Assembly: GCA_013361975.1 (NCBI GenBank)
Contig: JABFXB010000172.1
Span: forward strand, 1-5,273
From: Dermatophilaceae bacterium
Lineage (GTDB): Bacteria > Actinomycetota > Actinomycetes > Actinomycetales > Dermatophilaceae
DNA: 5,273 nucleotides
Reading direction: 5' to 3'
The translations under genes were made by a program, and so were the position numbers. Shown here in pieces: positions 1-5,273 of this stretch. Positions within the stretch are counted from its first letter, which is position 1; each line of letters starts with the position of its first letter. Below the pieces are notes generated by a model. It made no database searches, was not told the DNA's origin, and worked only from the letters and a program-made list of their open reading frames with translations.

Positions 1-810
1 CACCGCGCCCGAGCCGGCGGCCCACGCCGCAGCCGCCGGCCGCGGTGGCTCGGCCTGGTCGCCCTCGCCCTCCTGGTCGTGGCGCTGCCCGTGTGGCTGT
101 GGCAGGCGAGGCCGTTCGACTCGCGACTCGGGCTCGGCGCCGACGCGCCGCCGGCAGGCATCGGCGCGGCCCAGGCGCCGCTGGGTGCGCCACCCGCGTC
201 CCCCGGCGGGCGAGGCGGCTACACGTTCATGCGGATGCAGCGCGACGGCACCGGGCCCGTCGCGTACGACCCGTGCCGTCCCATCCACTTCACCATCGCC
301 AGGGAGGGCCTGCCCGACGGCGGCGACGTGCTCGTGCGCGAGGCGGTCGCGACGATGTCGCAGGCGAGCGGCCTGCGCTTCGTCGACGACGGTCTCACCG
401 ACGAGCGGCCGGCGCCGGAACGCGACCCGTACCAGCCCGACCGCTACGGCGACCGCTGGGCGCCCGTGTACATCTCGTTCGCGACGCCCGAGCAGGTGCC
501 GCGCCTCGCCGGCGACACGATCGGGCTCGGTGGCAGCACGCCGCGCGCCGCCGACGACGGCGTGCTCGTCTACGTCTCCGGCTCGGTGTGGCTCGACCGT
601 GACGCCATGACCGGGCTGCTGAGGGCCGGTCGCAGCGACTCCGCCCGCGCCGTGGTGGAGCACGAGGTCGGTCACGTCATCGGGCTCAACCACGTCTCTG
701 ACGGCTCGCAGCTCATGTCGGAGTCGGGCGGCGCGGTTGACGGGCCCGCCGACGGCGACCGTCGGGGCCTCGCCCTCCTCGGGCGCGGCGCCTGCCGCCC
801 CGACCTCTGA
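1..810 (+). CDS. Membrane-anchored zinc metalloprotease, matrixin/metzincin-like (5' partial)
   Basis: The frame is open from base 1, so the true start lies upstream; 269 residues are visible. A GTG at 79 is not a credible start because it falls inside a hydrophobic segment. In order: a basic Arg/Pro-rich stretch (residues 2-15), one hydrophobic segment (about 16-35, rich in Leu/Val/Ala/Trp) that fits a signal anchor or signal peptide, an Ala/Gly/Pro-rich linker (about 42-70), then a globular domain. Residues 221-231 read HEVGHVIGLNH, the HExxHxxGxxH zinc-binding signature of metzincins, with E222 as expected catalytic base. M239 in QLMSES follows at the distance expected for a Met-turn. The only two cysteines, C92 (in DPCRPIHF) and C265 near the C-terminus, could form a disulfide, which suits an extracytoplasmic domain. 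The pattern resembles a common actinobacterial matrixin-like family of unknown substrate. The protease class is well supported; the biological role is unknown. Confidence 0.85.
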   Translation, partial: HRARAGGPRRSRRPRWLGLVALALLVVALPVWLWQARPFDSRLGLGADAPPAGIGAAQAPLGAPPASPGGRGGYTFMRMQRDGTGPVAYDPCRPIHFTIAREGLPDGGDVLVREAVATMSQASGLRFVDDGLTDERPAPERDPYQPDRYGDRWAPVYISFATPEQVPRLAGDTIGLGGSTPRAADDGVLVYVSGSVWLDRDAMTGLLRAGRSDSARAVVEHEVGHVIGLNHVSDGSQLMSESGGAVDGPADGDRRGLALLGRGACRPDL

Positions 811-824
811 GCGCCCGTCAGGTC

Positions 825-1760
825 TCAGTCCGGGAGCGCGTCGGGGTGACGGCTCCTCAGCACCTCCAGCAGGAGGCGGTGGAGCGGCACGTCGACGCCC
901 GAGTCGGCAGCGAGGCGCACGACCGCTCCGGTCCACGCGTCGAGCTCCGACGGGCGTCCCTCGAGCAGGTCACGCTGCAGCGAGGTGGTGGCGTCGGCCG
1001 GCTGGTCGTCGACGAACGCCATCGTGCCGTCGACCACCTTCTCGGGCAGCCGTATGCCGCGTGCCCGGGCCAGCGCCTCCACCTCGCGCATCGCGTCGCG
1101 GAGCAGCGCCCGCCGGGCCGGGTCCTCGCGCAGCTCGCCGAGGGTGGCGGCGAGAGCCGCCCCGAGGCCGCCGAAGGGCACGACCATGAGCATCTTCGAC
1201 CACAGCTCGGCCCAGATGTCCTCGGGCACGGGCGAGGCCGCCCCGGAGGCGGCGACGGCCTGACGCAGACGCACGACACGGTCCGAGGGGCGACCGGGGC
1301 GGGCTTCCCACTCGTCGAACACGAGGGACGCGGGTCCACCGGCGTGGGTGATCCGTCCCGGGCCGTCGATGAAGGCGAAGATCTTGGCGATGCCCGGCAA
1401 CACGGCGCCCCGACCGACGACGGCGGCGACCTGGTCGGGTGCCTCGACCCCGTTCTGCGTCGTGACCACCGCCGTGGCAGGGCCGACGAGCGACGGCAGC
1501 GTCTCGAGGACGGGGGGCATCTGCCACGTCTTCACCGCGAGCAGCACCGCGTCGACCGTGCCCACCGTCGTCGGGTCGTCCGTGGCGCTCGCCGGGTGCA
1601 CCGTGAAGTCGCCGGCGACGCTGGCCACCTGCAGGCCCCGCTCACGGATCGTCGCGAGGTGCGCAGCGCGCGCGACGAACGTGACGTCGTGCCCCGATGC
1701 GGCGAGCCGCCCGCCGAAGTACCCGCCGATCCCACCCGTGCCCAGCACTGCGATGCGCAT
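825..1760 (-). CDS. Ketopantoate reductase family protein (2-dehydropantoate 2-reductase-like)
   Basis: A complete 311-residue protein, the normal length for the family. Members reduce 2-dehydropantoate to pantoate with NADPH for pantothenate/CoA synthesis, but many paralogues act on other or unknown 2-oxo acids. The N-terminal Rossmann fold starts at MRIAVLGTGGIGGYFGG, with the GxGxxG dinucleotide motif at residues 7-12. TQNGV (101-105) holds the conserved Asn of the cofactor/substrate cleft (N103). The C-terminal helical domain contains ELWSKML, where K189 aligns with the catalytic Lys, and GRPSELDAWTG, where E272 aligns with the conserved substrate-site Glu. The Asn four residues after the catalytic Lys in E. 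coli PanE is Val here (V193), and the next conserved Asn is Gly (G197), so a paralogue with another substrate is possible. No panE symbol is assigned for that reason. The ATG at 1760-1758 is supported by a GAGGAGG site. It is convergent with the protease gene and divergent from the molybdenum hydroxylase genes. Confidence 0.9.
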   Translation of the reverse strand: MRIAVLGTGGIGGYFGGRLAASGHDVTFVARAAHLATIRERGLQVASVAGDFTVHPASATDDPTTVGTVDAVLLAVKTWQMPPVLETLPSLVGPATAVVTTQNGVEAPDQVAAVVGRGAVLPGIAKIFAFIDGPGRITHAGGPASLVFDEWEARPGRPSDRVVRLRQAVAASGAASPVPEDIWAELWSKMLMVVPFGGLGAALAATLGELREDPARRALLRDAMREVEALARARGIRLPEKVVDGTMAFVDDQPADATTSLQRDLLEGRPSELDAWTGAVVRLAADSGVDVPLHRLLLEVLRSRHPDALPD

Positions 1761-1767
1761 GGCCGCG

Positions 1768-1774
1768 CCTCCTC
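1768..1774 (-). promoter_or_regulatory. Ribosome binding site of the ketopantoate-reductase-like gene
   Basis: On the minus strand this reads GAGGAGG, strongly complementary to the 3' end of 16S rRNA. It ends 7 nt before the ATG at 1760-1758, which is near-optimal spacing and fixes the start. Confidence 0.8.
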
Positions 1775-1881
1775 GTCCCCGGGCACGCGTTCCGAGCCCT
1801 CGACGACATCATCGCGCCCGGCGCGGTCCGGAGGTAGCGTCGCCACTGGACCGTCTCGAGCCGTGCCGCCGAGACGCAGCC

Positions 1882-1890
1882 GGAGGAGGT
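1882..1890 (+). promoter_or_regulatory. Ribosome binding site of the fused FeS/Mo hydroxylase gene
   Basis: GGAGGAGGT lies 3 nt before the ATG at 1894 (5-7 nt if the first GGAGG is used). It decides the start: the same frame stays open upstream to 1348, but that extension has no matching ribosome binding site, lies antisense to the ketopantoate-reductase-like gene, and does not look like a protein domain. From 1894 the [2Fe-2S] ferredoxin domain begins at once. Confidence 0.8.
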
Positions 1891-1893
1891 CTC

Positions 1894-4527
1894 ATGGAGC
1901 TCACCACCACGGTCAACGACGAGCCGCGGGTCGTCGAGGTCGACGGCACCGAGGCAGCGGTCGAGGTCGTGCGCGACCGGCTCGGCCTGACCGGCACGAA
2001 GCTCGTCTGCGGCAGCGGCGTGTGCGGGGCCTGCACCATGCTCGTCGACGGTGAGCCGGTGCTCGGCTGCCTCACTCCGGCCACGCGGCTGCGCGACGCC
2101 GGCGTGACGACGGTCGAAGGCATCGCCGACGGTGACGACCTGCACCCGGTGCAGCGCGCGTTCGCACACCACGACGGGCTCCAGTGCGGCTACTGCACAC
2201 CGGGATTCGTCGTCGACGCGGTCGCCTTCCACGACCGGTGGCGCGCCGAGCACGGCACCGACGAACCTGCCCGCGAGACCATCGCCGAAGCGCTCGCAGG
2301 TCACCTGTGCCGCTGCGGCGCGTACGAGGGGGTCTTCCGCGCCGTCGCGGCTGCCTGTCGTGGCGAGCACGACGACGGGGCAGGCACCGTCGAGCGCGTC
2401 GACGCCCCCGCCAAGGTCACCGGGTCCGCCGTCTACACCACCGACGTCAGCCTGCCCGGCATGCTGCACGCGGCGTTCCGTCGCTCGCACGTCGCGGCGG
2501 GCATCGTCGGGCCGATCACCTTCCCCCCGGGCGTCGTCGGCGTCGACCTGCTGGCGCAGGAGGGTCCGGGTGACCGCCGGGTCCGCTGGGCCGGGCAGCC
2601 GATCGCCGTCGTCGCCGCCGAGTCGCCGGCCGAGGCGCGTCGGCTGGCCCGCGAGCTCGACGTCCGGGTGACGACACAGCCGTTCGTCGTCGACCCGGCA
2701 GAGGCGGTGCGCCCCGGTGCGCCCCTCGTCTACGGGAGCCGCGCCGACCGCAAGGCGGCGCCGAGCGCGGGCGAGGGCGGGTCGATGCCGGCGCCGTGGG
2801 ACGGCAACCGCCATGGCCCAGCACGTACGCCGGTGCTCGGCACCGTGGCCAAGCGGCGCATCGCGGCGGCGCGCTCCGCAGGGTCGGCCGGACCCGCGGG
2901 CCCGGACGGGCCGGCACCGAAAGGCCTCGTCGAGCTCGAGCTGCGCACCGGCGTGCAGGTGCACACCGCCTTCGAGCCGCACTCCTGCGTCGCCGACTGG
3001 AGCGACCCACAGCACCTGCGCGTGTGGCTCAGCACGCAGGGCGTCGACCTCATGCGCGCCGAGATCGCCCGCCACTTCGATCTCGAGCCGGCCGAGGTCG
3101 AGGTCGTCGCGGAGTACGTCGGCGGCGGCTTCGGGGCCAAGCTGAGCCTCACCATGGAGGCCGTCGGTGCCATCTCGCTCAGTCGGATCGCCCGGCGTCC
3201 GGTGAAGCTGGTGCTCGACCGGCACGAGGAGCTCACCGCCACGGGCAACCGTCCCGGCAGCCGCAGCCGGGTCTCGCTTCTCGTCGACGAGCGTTCCCAC
3301 GCGGTCAAGGCGCTCACCGTCGACACCGAGAGCCACGCGGGCGTCGCCGTCGGCAACAGCGTCGCGGCGCTCGCCATGCTGATGTACGGGCGCACCCCCC
3401 GGCTCGCGCGCGACGTCGACGTCGTCACCAACGCGCCGCCGGGCGCACCCTTCCGCGGGCCGGGCGGTCCGACGAGCGCGTGGGCCCTGGAGTCGACGGT
3501 CGACGAGCTGGCGCACCGCACGGGTCGCGACCCGATCGCCCTGCGCGCCCAGTGGGACGGCAACCAGAAGCGCCAGGCCCTCTACCGCTGGGCCGGCGCG
3601 CTGCCGACGTGGCAGCAGCGGCCGCTGACCGGCAGCCAGTCTGGGCGGTTCCGGCGCGGCGTGGGAGTGGCGACGGGCAACTGGATCTACCTCGTCGACC
3701 CCGACTGTGAGGTCGTCGTCTCCGTCGACGGCGGCCGGCTCGTCGCGTCGACGGCGAGCCAGGACATGGGCACCGGCAGCCGCACCGTCGTGGCCCGAGC
3801 CGTGGCCGGCGTCTTCGGCCTCGACCCGACGGAGGTCGACGTCCGCCTCGGGCGCTCGCACGCCGGCACGTCGCACGGCCCCGCCTCGGGTGGCAGCCGC
3901 ACCACGGTCTCCCTGTGGTCGGCCGCCGTCGAGGCGGCGACGAGCCTGCGCGACCGGGTCGGCCGCGACGTCGCCGCCGCGCCCGACGGCGCCTCCGCGT
4001 CGGCGAAGCGTGGTGGAGACCGCGGCCTGCGCGCGGTCCCGATCACGATGAACGGCATCCAGATCGGCCGGGGCTTCTCGGCCGCCGTCCACGTCAGCGA
4101 GGTGGAGGTCGACACCCGCACCGGCAGGACCCGCGTGCTGCGCGTGCACGGCGGCATCGCGGTCGGGCGCATCCACGCACCCGTGCTGGCGCGCAGCCAG
4201 TGCGAGGGGTCGATCATCCAGGGCATCGGCCTCGCGCTCTACGAGAACCAGGTGCTCGACCCGCACACCGGCCTCACCCTGACCGCCAACCTCGAGGACT
4301 ACCGCATCCCGCAGCTCGGCGACACCCCCGAGATCGACATCCACTTCCACGAGGACGGCTGGGACCGCGTGCCCGGCGGCGGCGTCGGCCTCGGGGAGGT
4401 CGCGACGATCAGCCCGGCAGCGTCGGTCGGCAACGCGATCTTCAACGCCACGGGCTGGCGACCGCTGACGCTCCCGATGCGGCCCGACCGGGTGCTCGAA
4501 GGGCTCCGCACGGAGGTGGCGCGGTGA
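1894..4527 (+). CDS. Fused [2Fe-2S]/molybdopterin-binding subunit of a xanthine-oxidase-family molybdenum hydroxylase
   Basis: An 877-residue cytoplasmic-type protein joining two normally separate subunits. Residues 1-155 are the small iron-sulfur subunit: C39, C44, C47 and C59 form a plant-ferredoxin-type cluster site; C98, C101, C139 and C141 form the second, helical-domain cluster site (QCGYCTPG, HLCRCGAY). A short linker (about 157-166) leads straight to the Mo-subunit start RVDAPAKVTG. The Mo part shows HTAFEPH (357-363), GGGFGAK (410-416), PFRGPGG (519-525), QDMGTGS (623-629), and GVGLGE (830-835), where E835 aligns with the active-site Glu of xanthine oxidase. The family hydroxylates aldehydes or N-heterocycles with water as oxygen donor. 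No signal peptide or Tat motif is seen. A Pro/Gly/Ala-rich stretch at about 282-344 replaces a usually ordered segment. There is no FAD domain; FAD comes from the overlapping next gene. The substrate is unknown; PaoA/PaoC (YagT/YagR)-like aldehyde oxidoreductases are the closest comparison. Confidence 0.92.
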   Translation: MELTTTVNDEPRVVEVDGTEAAVEVVRDRLGLTGTKLVCGSGVCGACTMLVDGEPVLGCLTPATRLRDAGVTTVEGIADGDDLHPVQRAFAHHDGLQCGYCTPGFVVDAVAFHDRWRAEHGTDEPARETIAEALAGHLCRCGAYEGVFRAVAAACRGEHDDGAGTVERVDAPAKVTGSAVYTTDVSLPGMLHAAFRRSHVAAGIVGPITFPPGVVGVDLLAQEGPGDRRVRWAGQPIAVVAAESPAEARRLARELDVRVTTQPFVVDPAEAVRPGAPLVYGSRADRKAAPSAGEGGSMPAPWDGNRHGPARTPVLGTVAKRRIAAARSAGSAGPAGPDGPAPKGLVELELRTGVQVHTAFEPHSCVADWSDPQHLRVWLSTQGVDLMRAEIARHFDLEPAEVEVVAEYVGGGFGAKLSLTMEAVGAISLSRIARRPVKLVLDRHEELTATGNRPGSRSRVSLLVDERSHAVKALTVDTESHAGVAVGNSVAALAMLMYGRTPRLARDVDVVTNAPPGAPFRGPGGPTSAWALESTVDELAHRTGRDPIALRAQWDGNQKRQALYRWAGALPTWQQRPLTGSQSGRFRRGVGVATGNWIYLVDPDCEVVVSVDGGRLVASTASQDMGTGSRTVVARAVAGVFGLDPTEVDVRLGRSHAGTSHGPASGGSRTTVSLWSAAVEAATSLRDRVGRDVAAAPDGASASAKRGGDRGLRAVPITMNGIQIGRGFSAAVHVSEVEVDTRTGRTRVLRVHGGIAVGRIHAPVLARSQCEGSIIQGIGLALYENQVLDPHTGLTLTANLEDYRIPQLGDTPEIDIHFHEDGWDRVPGGGVGLGEVATISPAASVGNAIFNATGWRPLTLPMRPDRVLEGLRTEVAR
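4512..4516 (+). promoter_or_regulatory. Ribosome binding site inside the upstream gene, for the FAD subunit
   Basis: GGAGG lies 7 nt before the GTG at 4524 and within the last codons of the fused FeS/Mo gene. It supports the GTG start and translational coupling of the two genes. Confidence 0.7.
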
Positions 4528-5273
4528 GCGTCACGATCCTGACGGCATACGACGAGCGGCCCGAGCGCACTGACGGCACAGGCGAGTTCGTCTATCGCGC
4601 TGGCGGCACCGACCTCCAGGAACGGCTGCGCACGACGGGCGCGACGCCTCACGTGCTCGACCTCACCGGCATACCCGGGTTCGCGGGCATCGAGCGCACC
4701 GGCACCGGCACGACGATCGGCGCGGGCACCACCGTCGCGACCGTCGCCCGCGAGCTCGCCGGCGACTACCCGGCGCTCGCCCTGACCGCGGCCGGCCTCG
4801 CGACCCCGCAGGTGCGCGCAATGGCGACGGTCGGCGGCAACCTGCTCCAGCGCACGCGCTGCTGGTACTTCCGCCACCCGCACACGTCGTGCTTCAAGTC
4901 GGGCGGCGACGGCTGTCCCGCTCGCGACGGGCGCCACCTCTACGGCAACGTCTTCGACACCGCGCCGTGCGTCCACCCGCACCCGTCGTCCCTCGCGATG
5001 GCCCTGCTCACGTATGCCGCCACGGTCGACACGACGCAGCGCGACGGGCTGTCGGTGGGTGAGGTCCTCGGCGACGGGTCCGACCCGACCCGCGACCACC
5101 TGCTCGCCGACGACGAGGTGCTGACGAGCGTGGTGCTCCCGCCCGCGGTCGCGGGTGAGCGTGCCGCCTACTTCCGCGCCATCAGCCGCTTCGAGGCGGA
5201 GTGGCCGCTCGTCGAGGCGGTCTGCCGGGTCGTGGTGGACGGGGAGGGCAGGGTCTCGAACTGCGGTCTGGCG
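4524..5273 (+). CDS. FAD-binding subunit of molybdenum hydroxylase, PaoB/YagS-like with predicted [4Fe-4S] loop (3' partial)
   Basis: The first 250 residues are visible; the frame is still open at the window end, and family members usually run to about 300-330. The subunit takes electrons from the iron-sulfur clusters onto FAD and passes them to an acceptor. FAD-site motifs are RAGGTDL (25-31) and ATVGGNLLQR (101-110). Directly after the second motif comes RCWYF, opening a cysteine loop with C113, C123, C131 and C149 before HPHPSSLAMAL. Loops of this kind in PaoB/YagS-type subunits ligate an extra [4Fe-4S] cluster absent from ordinary CoxM/XdhB-type FAD subunits; the four cysteines are seen, the cluster is inferred. 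The second FAD-domain lobe starts near 195 (DDEVLTSVVLPP) and includes YFRAISRFEAEWPLV. The GTG start overlaps the preceding TGA as GTGA, with GGAGG 7 nt upstream, indicating a coupled operon. It is truncated only by the window edge. Confidence 0.9.
   Translation, partial: MSVTILTAYDERPERTDGTGEFVYRAGGTDLQERLRTTGATPHVLDLTGIPGFAGIERTGTGTTIGAGTTVATVARELAGDYPALALTAAGLATPQVRAMATVGGNLLQRTRCWYFRHPHTSCFKSGGDGCPARDGRHLYGNVFDTAPCVHPHPSSLAMALLTYAATVDTTQRDGLSVGEVLGDGSDPTRDHLLADDEVLTSVVLPPAVAGERAAYFRAISRFEAEWPLVEAVCRVVVDGEGRVSNCGLA

Larger units (their letters stand above)
1761..1893. promoter_or_regulatory. Divergent intergenic region, presumed promoters for both flanking genes
   Basis: These 133 bp separate the start codons of the ketopantoate-reductase-like gene (leftward) and the molybdenum hydroxylase operon (rightward), so both promoters should lie here or in the neighbouring gene ends. 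A TAGCGT at 1835-1840 fits the loose actinobacterial -10 pattern TANNNT for rightward transcription, but no convincing -35 element stands 16-18 bp upstream. It lies between two inverted half-sites, CGGTCC at 1824-1829 and GGACCG at 1848-1853, which might be an operator. No leftward promoter could be picked out. The region's role follows from gene orientation; the individual elements are weak. Confidence 0.45.

Noticed and set aside
802..824. Imperfect hairpin between the convergent stop codons (GACCT ... AGGTC, with a 2-nt bulge and 7-nt loop)
   Set aside because: The stem is short and bulged, there is no T-tract on either strand, and similar hairpins are common in DNA this GC-rich. A bidirectional terminator here is plausible from gene layout but not supported by the sequence.
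1348..1893. Upstream extension of the Mo hydroxylase frame (182 extra codons)
   Set aside because: It runs antisense to the well-supported ketopantoate-reductase-like gene, has no domain content, and the ATG at 1894 has a strong ribosome binding site directly before the ferredoxin domain.
846..2054. A 402-codon plus-strand frame over the ketopantoate-reductase-like gene
   Set aside because: A His/Arg/Gly-rich shadow translation that overlaps the reductase gene antisense and runs out of frame into the ferredoxin domain.
2340..2420. Possible sequencing frameshift or lost stop/start joining two separate subunit genes
   Set aside because: Both domains are in the same frame with a short sensible linker and no remnant ribosome binding site or start codon at the Mo-domain beginning, so a real fusion is the simpler reading.
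1642..4350. A 902-codon open frame on the minus strand opposite the Mo hydroxylase gene
   Set aside because: Its translation is Arg/Ala/Gly/Asp-rich without any recognisable domain, and it lies opposite a gene with full motif conservation. Long antisense frames are expected in DNA with G/C-biased third codon positions.
4299..5099. A 266-codon minus-strand frame opposite the FAD subunit
   Set aside because: It has no domain and is Arg/Ala/Val-rich, a shadow of the FAD-subunit coding frame, which has clear FAD and cysteine motifs.

Overview
The window is about 70% or more GC by eye, with G/C-biased third codon positions, strong GGAGG-type ribosome binding sites and one GTG start at a stop/start overlap. 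Together with the protein families present this suggests a high-GC actinomycete (Actinomycetota, possibly Micrococcales-like). The genus cannot be fixed from the sequence. No RNA gene, insertion sequence, CRISPR array or phage-like gene was seen.

Layout: (1) Positions 1-810, + strand, hold the 3' part of a gene for a membrane-anchored or exported zinc metalloprotease of the metzincin/matrixin-like type, cut by the left window edge. (2) Positions 825-1760, - strand, hold a complete ketopantoate-reductase-family dehydrogenase, convergent with the protease (14-bp gap). (3) Positions 1761-1893 form a 133-bp divergent intergenic region with a good ribosome binding site for each flanking gene. (4) Positions 1894-4527, + strand, hold an 877-residue molybdenum hydroxylase in which the two-cluster [2Fe-2S] subunit is fused directly to the molybdenum-cofactor subunit. 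(5) Positions 4524-5273, + strand, hold the start of the FAD subunit of the same enzyme, overlapping by 4 bp (GTGA) and cut by the right edge. It carries a four-cysteine loop like that of the PaoB/YagS-type subunits, which bind an extra [4Fe-4S] cluster.

How the genes work together: genes 4 and 5 look like a translationally coupled operon for one xanthine-oxidase-family hydroxylase. Substrate would be oxidised at the molybdenum in the C-terminal part of the fused protein. Electrons would pass through its two N-terminal [2Fe-2S] clusters to FAD (and the predicted [4Fe-4S] cluster) on the second polypeptide. The substrate cannot be read from sequence; an aldehyde or N-heterocycle is plausible by family. 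The divergent ketopantoate-reductase-like gene may share a promoter region with this operon, but a functional link is only inferred. The most unusual item is the domain architecture: FeS and Mo domains fused without the FAD domain, while a FAD subunit is kept as a separate, apparently [4Fe-4S]-containing protein. It looks like a variant of a known enzyme family, not a wholly new system.
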